Origin: Chloroflexota bacterium
GTDB lineage: Bacteria > Chloroflexota > UBA11872
Assembly: GCA_026707285.1 (NCBI GenBank)
Contig: JAPOXD010000041.1
Coordinates: 1 to 64,000 of the forward strand
Reading direction: 5' to 3'
DNA length: 64,000 nt
Of this stretch, positions 36,416 to 44,968 are shown in pieces; the first letter of the stretch is position 1, and each line of letters begins with the position of its first letter. The notes under the pieces are model-generated. The model did not search any database and had not been told where the DNA came from. It worked only from the letters and a program-made list of their open reading frames with translations. A program made the position numbers and the translations under genes.

Positions 36416-37233
36416 TCTCGCTCATCCTCGACACCGACATCGGTGACGACGTGGACGACGCCTTTGCGCTGGCCTTCGCCGCGCGGCACCCGCAAATCCG
36501 CCTGTGCGCCGTGACCACCGTGCTGGGCGACACGCGCTGGCGCGCGGCGCTGACGCTGCGGCTGCTGGACGAGCTGGGCATCGAGGGCATCACGCTCTCC
36601 GGCGATGTGGTGCTGCCGCCAGGGAGTGCCGATCCGCGTTGCGATCCCCGCCCAGCAACCGATCTCATGGCCGACGCGATTGCGGCCGCGCCGGAGCCGG
36701 TCTGGCTCGCAACCATCGGTCCGGCCACCAACGCCGCCGCGCTGCTGGCCGCGCGGCCCAGATCGCTGGACCGCCTGTCCGGGATCGTCATGATGGGCGG
36801 CCGGCACGATCCGTCAAACCCGCGCGAGCACAACTTCGGCGCCGATCCCGCCGCCGCAGCCGCCGTGTGCAACTGCGGCCGGCGCGTGCGCGTGGGCGAC
36901 TACCTCGTCACGTCCCAAGCGCAACTGCGGCGGGACGACCTGGCCCGCGTGCGGCGCGCCCCGGGCATTGGCCGCTCGCTGGGTCTGATGCTCGAAACCT
37001 ACCTGGGCCGGCGCGGCCGCGATTGGACCAGCATGTACGATCCCGCGGCGCTTACTTTGGCGCTCGGCGAGGAGTTTCTGCGACTCGGCCTGACGCCGCG
37101 CCGCGCCGAGGTCGTGGCGGGCCAGGTTCGGTTTCGGGTCGCGAGTGCAGCTACCCATTTGCGCATCGCGGCGGCTATCGACGCCGGGGCCTTTCGTCGC
37201 GGGTTGCTCGATGTCCTCGGCTTGCGCGAATGA
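36412..37233 (+). CDS. Inosine-uridine-type nucleoside hydrolase
   Basis: 273 residues. The calcium-binding signature DTDIGDDVDDAFAL is at residues 7-20; GPATNAAALL, SGIVMMGG and HNFGADPAAA match the family. It hydrolyses ribonucleosides to base plus ribose. The protein is slightly short compared with the usual 310. It starts with GTG at 36412 inside the AlkD stop, and its own stop overlaps the ATG of the nucleotidyltransferase (ATGA at 37230). Confidence 0.85.
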   Translation: MISLILDTDIGDDVDDAFALAFAARHPQIRLCAVTTVLGDTRWRAALTLRLLDELGIEGITLSGDVVLPPGSADPRCDPRPATDLMADAIAAAPEPVWLATIGPATNAAALLAARPRSLDRLSGIVMMGGRHDPSNPREHNFGADPAAAAAVCNCGRRVRVGDYLVTSQAQLRRDDLARVRRAPGIGRSLGLMLETYLGRRGRDWTSMYDPAALTLALGEEFLRLGLTPRRAEVVAGQVRFRVASAATHLRIAAAIDAGAFRRGLLDVLGLRE

Positions 37234-38495
37234 GCTTGCCGACCAGCCCGGATCTGGCGCCCGCCAGCGCGCAATATCAACTCATCGATTCGGCACCTGC
37301 GGTGCTGGCGACGGACTCCAGGGTCGTCGCGGCGTGGATCGGCGGCAGTATCGCCGCGGGGACCGCGGACCGGTGGTCGGACGTGGATTTGCGCCTGGCC
37401 GTCGAGCAACCTGATCTGCCCGGAGTCATCGCCGGCATTCCGGCGACGCTGGCGGCTATCCGTCCGGTGCTGGGATGGTTCGGACGGCCCGTTCGTGGTG
37501 GACATCTCGTCGTCGTCACCTTCGAGGGGCCGCTGCGCGCGGACCTGGAAATCGCGACGCCGGCGTACCTGCGCGGTCCGCGGCACGAGGCGGTGGCGCC
37601 CCTGATCGACCCGGACGGCCAGGTTGCGCGGTTTGCCGGCACTCCCGTCGCACCGCCCCGGCTCACGCCGGCGGAGCTGATCCAGCGCGAGGCGGCGCGG
37701 CTTCCATCTGAGTTGGGACGGTTGCAGCGGGCCATCGAGGAACGCTCCATCCTGTCGGCAACGCAAGCCCAAGCCACGCTACTCGAGTCCGCCCAGCGCC
37801 TGCTTCTGCTGCTGCGCGACCCGCGCGCCGCGGGCCTCGCGGGGCCCAAGCACGCGGCGGACGCGCTGACCGCAGCCGACGTCGAGCCGCTCCTGGCTCC
37901 CCTGCGCGCCTGGAGCGCCGACTGGCCCGATCCGGCGGCTGATTCCATCGACCCGACCCTCGATCTCCTGCGTCCGCTCGTCGCGGAGGTTCAAAACCGA
38001 CACGAAACAACGGTGCCCCTGCATCCAGAGCCGCCCGATCCCGAGGGCGCCGTGGCGGGGTCGAGCCATTTCACCCGATACGCGCCGACGGAAGCTGTTC
38101 AGGCCGCCCACAACCTGCTGGTGCACGCCATGGTCGGCGCCAGTTCCTACAACCGCGGCCTCTACACCGGACTGCTCTGGGGCTATGCCATGGCGGCGCA
38201 ACTGGCCGCCGACCTGGCCCGCGTGCGGCCAGAATCGCCGGAGCTCGCGGTCCAGCTCGCGCCCGCCGACGCGGCTGCATTGGAGTCCGCGCTGCGGCCG
38301 CTGCGGCGCGGGAGCGTCGAGGCCGTCCGCCATGTCGCGGCCAGCGTGGCGGCGTTGTATTCGCGCTACCTCGAACGGGCCTGCGACGCGCTGGGCCTGT
38401 CCTACCAGCGGCGGCTCGACCGCGAGGTCAATTCCTATCTATTCCGCGAAGGTGTGTTCGCCTACGACGTAACCGCCGCCAACCCTGCACCCTGA
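37230..38495 (+). CDS. Nucleotidyltransferase-domain protein
   Basis: 421 residues from ATG 37230. The nucleotidyltransferase signature GGSIAAGTADRWSDVDLRL (GS then DxD) is at about residues 38-56. The rest is helical, Ala/Arg/Leu-rich, and not recognised; it resembles the helical add-ons of kanamycin-type or antitoxin-like nucleotidyltransferases only in outline. It is the last gene of a coupled trio with AlkD and the nucleoside hydrolase. The open frame extends to 36504 but overlaps the hydrolase and is not used. Role unknown. Confidence 0.65.
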   Translation: MSLPTSPDLAPASAQYQLIDSAPAVLATDSRVVAAWIGGSIAAGTADRWSDVDLRLAVEQPDLPGVIAGIPATLAAIRPVLGWFGRPVRGGHLVVVTFEGPLRADLEIATPAYLRGPRHEAVAPLIDPDGQVARFAGTPVAPPRLTPAELIQREAARLPSELGRLQRAIEERSILSATQAQATLLESAQRLLLLLRDPRAAGLAGPKHAADALTAADVEPLLAPLRAWSADWPDPAADSIDPTLDLLRPLVAEVQNRHETTVPLHPEPPDPEGAVAGSSHFTRYAPTEAVQAAHNLLVHAMVGASSYNRGLYTGLLWGYAMAAQLAADLARVRPESPELAVQLAPADAAALESALRPLRRGSVEAVRHVAASVAALYSRYLERACDALGLSYQRRLDREVNSYLFREGVFAYDVTAANPAP

Positions 38496-38505
38496 ACCCG
38501 GCTGC

Positions 38506-39078
38506 TCACTCCGGGCGTCCGCTCGCGCCGCGTGCGCGCCGCCGCACCCACCCCAGCGCGACGCACGCCCCCACCGCCGTCGTGCCGGCGAGCACGTTGA
38601 ACAGGATGTCTCGCGGGTCGACGACCCGGCTCGGCAGAACCGCCTGCACGCCTTCGTCGAGCAGGCCAAGTGACCCCGTCGCCACGACCGCGACCAGGGG
38701 CGGCAGCGGAACGCGCCGACCCTGGCGCGCGCGCTCGGCCAGCGCTTCGTAGATGAAGACGCCCACCACGCCGTATTCCATCAGGTGCGTGCGCTCTTCC
38801 TGACCAGCCATCAGCCGCGCGACCATCAGCAGGTAGGCCGCCGCGATGCCCAGCGCGACGGCAATCTCCACCCCGCCCGGACGCACTTGCAGCCCCTGCG
38901 TGACGATGGTCATCCCTACGAGTACCAGGCCACAGGCGACGGCGGCCGGCAGCCAGCCGCGCTCGCGCAGGACCTGGGCCAGCATTGGCGCCAGGCCCAG
39001 GGTGGCGTAAATCGCCACCAGCACGGCCAGGGTCCAGAGCCAAAGCCGCCGCTCTCGCTTCGAGGAAAATAAAGCCAT
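38506..39078 (-). CDS. VanZ-like membrane protein (paralog 1)
   Basis: About 190 residues from ATG 39078, with about five or six membrane segments. VanZ-type features include ERTHLMEYGVVGVFIYEAL and GLLDEGVQAVLPSRVVDPRDILFN. VanZ proteins are linked in some bacteria to glycopeptide or lipid effects; here the role is unknown. A close paralog lies at 49942-50517 in the opposite direction. The longer frame to 39129 overlaps the aminotransferase leader and is not used. Confidence 0.78.
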   Translation of the reverse strand: MALFSSKRERRLWLWTLAVLVAIYATLGLAPMLAQVLRERGWLPAAVACGLVLVGMTIVTQGLQVRPGGVEIAVALGIAAAYLLMVARLMAGQEERTHLMEYGVVGVFIYEALAERARQGRRVPLPPLVAVVATGSLGLLDEGVQAVLPSRVVDPRDILFNVLAGTTAVGACVALGWVRRRARGASGRPE

Positions 39079-39163
39079 GGCCGAAACTGTAGCGGGAGCG
39101 GCCGCTGGTTCTTCCGCCGTCAGGCACAATGAGCGCCGCCGACTCTTATCCGAAGGCTGGCCC

Positions 39164-40339
39164 GTGAAGATCTCGCAGCGTGTTCAAGACTTGGCCGAAT
39201 CAGGAACGATCGCCGTCAGCAACAAGGTCGCGGCGATGCGCGCCCAGGGCATCGACGTCGTGAGCCTGGGCGCCGGAGAGCCCGACTTCGACACGCCCGA
39301 CCACATCAAGGCGGCCGCCGCGGCGGCCCTGGACGGCGGCGAGACCAAATACGCCAAGCCGGCCTCGGGCGTGCCCGAACTCAAGCATGCCGTCGTCGCC
39401 AAGCTGAAGCGCGAGAACGGCCTCACCTATTCCACCGACCAGGTCGTCGCCAGCGTCGGCGGCAAGGAAGCGCTCTACCTGGCCTTCGCCACCCTGCTCG
39501 ACCCGGGCGACGAGGTCATCATCCCCGCGCCCTATTGGGTGTCTTACCCGGAGCAGGTCAAGCTCGCCGGCGGCGTGCCCGTCTTCGTCAACGCGGGCGC
39601 GGACGCCGGCTTCCGGATCACCCCGGACCAGCTGCGCGACGCGCTCACGCCGCGCACGCGCGTATTCGTGTTCAACTCGCCCAGCAACCCCACCGGCGCC
39701 GCCTACTCGCCCGAAGAAACCGACGCGCTGGCGGCGGTGCTGGCCGACACCGACGTCGTCACCTTCAGCGACGAGATGTACGACCGCTTGCTGTTTGGCG
39801 GCCGAGAGTTCAAGAGCTTCGCCGCCACGTCGGCGCACGCCTACGACCACACCATCACGTTCAACGCGGGCTCGAAGTCCTACTCCATGACCGGCTGGCG
39901 CATCGGCTACGCCGCCGGACCGGTCGACGTCATCAAGGGCATGGCCAAGCTCCAGTCGCAGACCACCAGCGGCGGCGCCACGTTCACCATGCACGCGCTG
40001 GCCGCCGCGCTGAACGGCGACCAATCCTGCGTGGAAGTCATGCGTGCCGAGTTCGAGCGCCGCGGAAAGTTCCTCAGTGACCGCCTGAATGCCCTGGACG
40101 GCGTGGTCTGCCCCGAACCGGGCGGCGCCTTTTACGCCTTCCCCGACGTCTCCGGCACCTTCGAGGCCAAGGGCGTGTCCGGCTCGACCGAGTGGGCCGG
40201 CCGCCTGCTGGAAGACGCCCACGTCGGCGTGGTGCCGGGCAGCGACTTCGGCGCCGACGCCTGCGTGCGCCTCAGCTTCGCCACCAGCATGGCCGCCCTG
40301 GAAACCGCCCTGGACCGCATCGAAGGCTTCCTGGACTAA
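39164..40339 (+). CDS. Aspartate aminotransferase-family PLP enzyme
   Basis: About 391 residues. Fold-type I, class I aminotransferase: LGAGEPDFDTPDHIKAA, the NSPSNPTGAAYS loop, and the PLP lysine at about Lys238 in NAGSKSYSMTGWRIGY. Members of this subgroup exchange amino groups between aspartate and 2-oxoglutarate, or have related substrates. The start is probably GTG at 39164 (VKISQRVQDL), as in the family; the ATG at 39077 adds 29 poor residues. It stands alone between the VanZ-like gene and a repeat-rich gap. Confidence 0.9.
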   Translation: MKISQRVQDLAESGTIAVSNKVAAMRAQGIDVVSLGAGEPDFDTPDHIKAAAAAALDGGETKYAKPASGVPELKHAVVAKLKRENGLTYSTDQVVASVGGKEALYLAFATLLDPGDEVIIPAPYWVSYPEQVKLAGGVPVFVNAGADAGFRITPDQLRDALTPRTRVFVFNSPSNPTGAAYSPEETDALAAVLADTDVVTFSDEMYDRLLFGGREFKSFAATSAHAYDHTITFNAGSKSYSMTGWRIGYAAGPVDVIKGMAKLQSQTTSGGATFTMHALAAALNGDQSCVEVMRAEFERRGKFLSDRLNALDGVVCPEPGGAFYAFPDVSGTFEAKGVSGSTEWAGRLLEDAHVGVVPGSDFGADACVRLSFATSMAALETALDRIEGFLD

Positions 40340-40392
40340 CCAAAGCCGAGTTGCGGCGCGCATGAGGCGCCAGCGACAGAAGCCCGCGAGAC

Positions 40393-40425
40393 CCGTTCGT
40401 GGTGAGCCCGTCGAACCATGAACGG
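40393..40425. repeat. Intergenic palindromic repeat, family D
   Basis: CCGTTCGTGGTGAGCCCGTC then GAACCATGAACGG; a diverged relative of 336-379. Confidence 0.5.
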
Positions 40426-40500
40426 CCCCTCGACCGCTGGGTTTGCCTTGCGTTTGGCTCTGACCCTATACCTTGATGGCGGTCTTCCCGTAACCTCTTC

Positions 40501-40529
40501 GTCATTCCGGCGGAAGCCGGAATCCAGGG
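40501..40529. repeat. Intergenic palindromic repeat, family C
   Basis: GTCATTCCGGCGGAAGCCGG then AATCCAGGG. The CCGGC and GCCGG arms form a hairpin. It is related to 53407-53433. Confidence 0.65.
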
Positions 40530-40610
40530 CCCTCCCAACGCAGGGACACGCTGGGTGGTTTGCATCGATCCCGCCCCAGCCCGGAAAGGCGTCCGCCCGG
40601 TCGTCTGGGC

Positions 40611-41666
40611 TTACGCCGCGTCGGCCCCCCGAGCCAGCCCGTCGAGGTCATCCCGATCCAACCCCAGGCTCTCGGCCGTGTCCAGGATCGCCGTCCACGT
40701 GGCCTCCGCCACCGGCAGGCCGGCCGTGCTCAGCTTCTCCCGCGACCGCCGCTCGGTGTCGCCGGGAATCAGCACCTCGTCGAAGCCGGCGGCCGGGCGC
40801 GTGTTGCGCATGCGGTCGAAGGTGTCGCGAGAGGCCGCGTCGTAGCCGTCGCCCCGGTCGAAGGCGTTGGTGTCGACGGCCATGGCAAACGTGCCGATGC
40901 GCACGTTGATTTCCGGGTTGATGGCGCCGGTGAGATTGGCGGCCAGGATCTCCGTCATCAGCGACAGGCCGTAGCCCTTGTGACCCGCCATGTGGAGCAG
41001 CACGCCGCCGTCATAGAGGTCACCGGGATTCGTTGACGGCTGCCCGTCGCCGTCCAGGATCTGGCCGGGCGGCAGCTGCGTGCCTTTGGCCAGTGCCACC
41101 CGCACCTTGCCCTCCGCGGTGGCCGTGGTGGCGAAATCCACGATCAGCGGATCGGTCCCCTCCGCCGGCGCGCCAAAGGCCATGGGATTCGTGCTCAGCC
41201 GCCCTTCGGCCCCGCCGAAGGGCGCGGCCCGCATCGTGCCCGGTCCGCCCGCGGCCATGAGGTAGACCACGCCCAGCTCGGCCCCCAGCTCGGCCCATTC
41301 GCCCAGGCGTCCGATGTGGTTGCAGTGGAAGATGCCGCCGATGGCGACGCGCGAGGTCTTGGCTTTCGCCGCCAGGCGTATCGTCAGATCCTCCGCCGCC
41401 AGGTGACCGAATCCATATTGGGCGTCCAGCAGGACCGTGGTGTCCGACTCGGATACGACCACCGGCCCCACGGCGGGGATGAACGCGCCCTGGCGGATGC
41501 GGTCGACGTAGTCCGGGATGCGGATCACGCCATGCGAGGGATGCCCCGACAGATCGGCGCGAACGAGCCACGTCGCGATCTTGGCGGACGCCTCGGCGGG
41601 CGTCCCCGCGGCTTCCAGAATCCGCGCTGTGGCGGCAGTCAGGGGTTCGGCGGAAAACGTCGGCAT
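40611..41666 (-). CDS. Ldh-family (malate/L-lactate-type) oxidoreductase, copy 1
   Basis: 351 residues from ATG 41666. It matches the Ldh_2 malate/L-lactate dehydrogenase family: SGHPSHGVIRIPDYVDRIR, AAPFGGAEGRLSTNPMAFG, and HMAGHKGYGLSLMTEILAA. These NAD(P)-dependent enzymes act on 2-hydroxy acids, ureidoglycolate or related substrates; no clear substrate here. Longer frames to 42077 overlap the divergent LRR gene. A paralog, about the same length, lies at 43812-44867 on the other side of the LRR gene. All three could belong to one transport and catabolism locus. Confidence 0.88.
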   Translation of the reverse strand: MPTFSAEPLTAATARILEAAGTPAEASAKIATWLVRADLSGHPSHGVIRIPDYVDRIRQGAFIPAVGPVVVSESDTTVLLDAQYGFGHLAAEDLTIRLAAKAKTSRVAIGGIFHCNHIGRLGEWAELGAELGVVYLMAAGGPGTMRAAPFGGAEGRLSTNPMAFGAPAEGTDPLIVDFATTATAEGKVRVALAKGTQLPPGQILDGDGQPSTNPGDLYDGGVLLHMAGHKGYGLSLMTEILAANLTGAINPEINVRIGTFAMAVDTNAFDRGDGYDAASRDTFDRMRNTRPAAGFDEVLIPGDTERRSREKLSTAGLPVAEATWTAILDTAESLGLDRDDLDGLARGADAA

Positions 41667-41865
41667 GCGTTCCTCAGGTCGTTCATGGCAGCGCCACCGG
41701 CACAGCCGATTCGCATGATACGCAGCCGTCCTGACCAGCGCCCCGGCGGGGCTTGGCTGCTGCCGGCGGATTCCTTGCTGCGAAGTCCTGTCAATAGCGC
41801 GCGGAGCATGCGCAGGTAGACTGGTTATCCAGTCACAACGCCTCAGTCGATAGGAACGTCCTTTT

Positions 41866-43698
41866 ATGACTCTCGCCCTGCGCTGCGCCCGACGTGGCGC
41901 GCTGCTGTTCGCGCTGCTCGTTGTAGGCATCGCCACGGCCGTACCCACCTTTGCCGACTCGCACGCCGGCCTTTCCGCCCTCGTAACGCGAAGCGTCTTC
42001 TTCGAGCCCGACGCCCACCTGGCGCACAATGTCCCGGATCTGCGCCTGACGGTTGGGGACGGCGAGGTCGACTGCAACTTCCTCTCGCACTACGAGTCGA
42101 CCGGCGGCGACATCCGCTGGGGTTTCGCCACCTCCGAAGTCATCGAAGAAGACGGCGGCAGCCTGACGCAGTACTACCAACGTGGCGTCTTGGACTGCCA
42201 CGAGCGCGACGGCATGTGGCGCCTGGAGCGCCGCCTCGTGTGGGACTACGTCGGCGGCGGTATGGCCGACTCGCCCGATCTGGGCGTCGAGCCCGACCTC
42301 GTGAGCGAGCAGCCCGGCCGTCCAAGCGGGCCGTGGGGGCACCGCGTGTCCAATTTCGCCATTGACGGCACGCCCACCGGATTCCTGGACTTCTACTACG
42401 AGCTTGGCGGCATACAGGCGTTTGGCCTGCCCAAGAGCGACGCCCGCCTGGACAACACGCCCGGCGCCATGCTCACCATCGAGGGCGCCGACCCCGGCGT
42501 CATCCGGCAGTACTTCCAGGCTGCAGTGTTCGAACACTGGCCTGACAGCGATCAACCGGTGCAGCTTCGCTTCCTGGGCGACGCCGTCCGCGATCTTCGC
42601 TACCCCTATGGCAGCCACCTGGTGATCGCGAGCTTTCAGGCGGCCGAGCCCCTGAGCGACGGCGACGCCTACGCGCCCGAGAGTGTCTCGCTCGGGGACG
42701 CGCTGGTCATGCTCTACGGAGCCACCAACGGCGACCACGACGCCTACGTGGCGCGGCAGCGTGACGCGCTCGTCGCGCTCTACCACGCCGCCAACGGCGA
42801 CGATTGGAACAAGAACGACAACTGGCTCAGCGACGCGCCGCTCGGCGAGTGGTTCGGCGTCACCACGGACATCCACGACCGCATCGTCGATTTGGACCTC
42901 TCGCAGAACCAGTTGAGCGGCACGCTCCCGCCCGAGATCGGGCAGCTCGCCGCCCTCCGTCGATTGGATGTCCAGGGCAATCAGCTGCACGGCGAGATTC
43001 CGCCCGAGATCGGCGACCTGGACAACGTGACCCACCTCTCCCTGTGGGCCAATCAGTTCAGCGGGTCCATCCCCGCAGAGATGGGCGACATGGCCAGCCT
43101 GGAATGGGCCGCGCTGGGCATCAATGAGTTGACCGGCCCGATTCCTCCCGAGTTGGGCAACCTGTCGACGGCCACCCATCTGGATTTCACCCTGAATCAG
43201 CTCAGCGGCGAAATCCCAGCCGAGCTGGGCAACCTCACCAACCTGGTCTGGCTGACCTTCTGGAGCAACCGGTTGACGGGCCCGATTCCACCTGAGTTGG
43301 GCAACCTCACCAACCTGGAGCAGCTCGACCTGGACACCAATCGGCTGAGCGGCCCAATTCCGCCCGAGCTGGGCAACCTCGTCAACCTTGACGAGCTGTG
43401 GCTGCGTGTCAACCAGTTCACCGGTGAGATTCCGCCCGAGCTGGGCAACCTCACCAACCTGCAAGTGCTGGGTCTAAGCCAGAACGCACTGACCGGTGAG
43501 ATTCCGCGCGAGTTGGACAACCTCACCAGCCTGCGAAGCGTCTATCTCGCGGGCAATCAGCTCACCGGCTGCGTGCCCGCGGCGTTGGCGACGATTCCCA
43601 GAAGCGACTTGCACGAGGTCGACCTGCCGCCATGTGAACTCGAAGAGCCGGAGGACATGGAGGACACCGAGGAGTCGGAGGGCGCGACGGAGGTCTAG
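41866..43698 (+). CDS. Secreted leucine-rich-repeat protein
   Basis: 610 residues. A signal peptide (LALRCARRGALLFALLVVGI to TFADS) leads. Residues about 140-250 are a GLPKS-type domain (GFLDFYYELGGIQAFGLPKS, VIRQYFQAAVFEHWP) that I associate with Chloroflexota. Then an LRR N-cap (ALYHAANGDDWNKNDNWLSD) and about 10 plant-type LRRs of 24 residues with the repeat pattern GPIPPELGNLTNLEQLDLDTN. The end is acidic (EEPEDMEDTEESEG). It is probably a surface or released binding protein. It shares its LRR head with the lipoprotein at 33464. Confidence 0.87.
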   Translation: MTLALRCARRGALLFALLVVGIATAVPTFADSHAGLSALVTRSVFFEPDAHLAHNVPDLRLTVGDGEVDCNFLSHYESTGGDIRWGFATSEVIEEDGGSLTQYYQRGVLDCHERDGMWRLERRLVWDYVGGGMADSPDLGVEPDLVSEQPGRPSGPWGHRVSNFAIDGTPTGFLDFYYELGGIQAFGLPKSDARLDNTPGAMLTIEGADPGVIRQYFQAAVFEHWPDSDQPVQLRFLGDAVRDLRYPYGSHLVIASFQAAEPLSDGDAYAPESVSLGDALVMLYGATNGDHDAYVARQRDALVALYHAANGDDWNKNDNWLSDAPLGEWFGVTTDIHDRIVDLDLSQNQLSGTLPPEIGQLAALRRLDVQGNQLHGEIPPEIGDLDNVTHLSLWANQFSGSIPAEMGDMASLEWAALGINELTGPIPPELGNLSTATHLDFTLNQLSGEIPAELGNLTNLVWLTFWSNRLTGPIPPELGNLTNLEQLDLDTNRLSGPIPPELGNLVNLDELWLRVNQFTGEIPPELGNLTNLQVLGLSQNALTGEIPRELDNLTSLRSVYLAGNQLTGCVPAALATIPRSDLHEVDLPPCELEEPEDMEDTEESEGATEV

Positions 43699-43711
43699 GC
43701 CTGTCTCGAAT

Positions 43712-43737
43712 GGGTCGGGTTTGAAACCCGCCCCGCC
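43712..43737. repeat. Intergenic palindromic repeat, family B-like
   Basis: GGGTCGGGTTTGAAACCCGC then CCCGCC; similar in design to 59890-59917 (GGGCAGGTTTCAAACCTGCC). Confidence 0.5.
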
Positions 43738-43745
43738 GCCGGAAT

Positions 43746-43775
43746 CCGGTGGCCCGCGCTGCGCGCAGCGTGGGA
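43746..43775. repeat. Intergenic palindromic repeat, family A
   Basis: CCGGTGGCCCGCGCTGCGCG then CAGCGTGGGA. It is in reverse orientation to the copy at 8299. Confidence 0.7.
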
Positions 43776-43811
43776 CTGCCCGCATTCGTCGTGAGCCCGG
43801 CTCCTTTGCCG

Positions 43812-44867
43812 CTACCCCGCCCCGCTCGCCAAGGCGTTGACCTCCTCGGCCGACACGCCCACCTTCTCGGCGCTGTCCAGGTAGAGCTCCCAGGTCGAGT
43901 CGGGAATGTCCAGCGGCTGTCCCGCGAGGTCACGGCACGAGGCGCGCTCGAAATCGCCCGGCACCTGCACTTCGGTGAATCCCGGCGCGGGGCGCGTGTT
44001 GCGCAGGCGCTGCAGGTTGGCGCGGATGCCGCGCCGCACGTCCTCGGCGTCGCCGAACGCCCCGGGGGCGATCGCCAGCGCGAATCCGCCGGCAGGATTC
44101 TCGCCGCCCTCCACTGCCGTGCCCACCAGGTTGGCGCCCAGGAGCGACACCATCAGGCCAACGGCATAGCCCTTGTGACCGCCAAACGGCACCAACATCC
44201 CGCCCTCGTAGAGCTTCGCCGGGTCGTTGGTGGGGCGTCCGTCCTGGTCCAGCAGCCAGCCGTCCGGCACCGGCAGGCCCTTGTCGCGGTAGACCCGCAC
44301 CTTGCCCTCGGCGGACGCCGTCGTCGCCATGTCGATCAGCATGCCGTCGTTCTCCGCCGCCGGCGCGCCGAAGGTGAACGGCAGCGTGCCCACCCGCGGC
44401 TCCGCCCCTCCGAACGGGGCCGCGATGTCGGCCGCCCCCCCGGCCCAGCCCATGCACAGATACGAGATAACGCCCAGCTCGTTGCCAAGCTCGCCCCACT
44501 CGCCCAGGCGGCCGATGTGGGTCACGTTGGTCATGCCGCCAATGGCGACCGACGACTCCTTGGCCTTGGCCGCCACCACGCGCGTGAGCAGCTCGGCTGC
44601 GAAGTGCCCAAAGCCCAGGTTGCCCTCGATGAGGACCGTGGTCGCGGTCTCCGACACGATGGTCGGACGCTCTGCGGGCTTAATCCTGCCCTCCAGGATC
44701 AGACCCACATACTCGGGTACCCGCTGGAATCCGTGCGAGGGATGCCCCGCCAAGTTCGAGTTGGCCAGCCATTGGGCCAGCTGGTCGGCAATGTCGTCCG
44801 GCGCTCCGGCGGCCCCAAGGACGCGACTGGAGGCCTCGGTGAGTCCCTCGACAGAAAAGCTGGGCAT
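43812..44867 (-). CDS. Ldh-family oxidoreductase, copy 2
   Basis: 351 residues from ATG 44867. It shows the same Ldh_2 pattern as copy 1: LAGHPSHGFQRVPEYVGLI, AAPFGGAEPRVGTLPFTFGAP, PFGGHKGYAVGLMVSLLGAN. The two copies share the overall framework but differ throughout, so they probably have different substrates. It lies 101 bases from the divergent Fe-alcohol dehydrogenase. The longer frame to 44924 overlaps that promoter region. Substrate unknown. Confidence 0.88.
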   Translation of the reverse strand: MPSFSVEGLTEASSRVLGAAGAPDDIADQLAQWLANSNLAGHPSHGFQRVPEYVGLILEGRIKPAERPTIVSETATTVLIEGNLGFGHFAAELLTRVVAAKAKESSVAIGGMTNVTHIGRLGEWGELGNELGVISYLCMGWAGGAADIAAPFGGAEPRVGTLPFTFGAPAAENDGMLIDMATTASAEGKVRVYRDKGLPVPDGWLLDQDGRPTNDPAKLYEGGMLVPFGGHKGYAVGLMVSLLGANLVGTAVEGGENPAGGFALAIAPGAFGDAEDVRRGIRANLQRLRNTRPAPGFTEVQVPGDFERASCRDLAGQPLDIPDSTWELYLDSAEKVGVSAEEVNALASGAG

Positions 44868-44968
44868 GAAAGCGGACCCTCTCGCACCGCGCTGCGCTCG
44901 CATGGTACGCGCCCGGCCGGGCATCGGCGCATAATGGCGGGCTTGCCGGCTCAGCGGGACACGCGGCT

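Noticed and set aside
36504-37229. N-terminal extension of the nucleotidyltransferase frame
   Set aside because: It overlaps the nucleoside hydrolase in another frame and is Arg-rich; ATG 37230 has a normal ATGA junction.
41866-43698. Eukaryotic-type transfer of the plant-like LRR gene
   Set aside because: The codon use and the N-terminal bacterial signal and GLPKS domain fit the host; such LRRs are common in bacteria.
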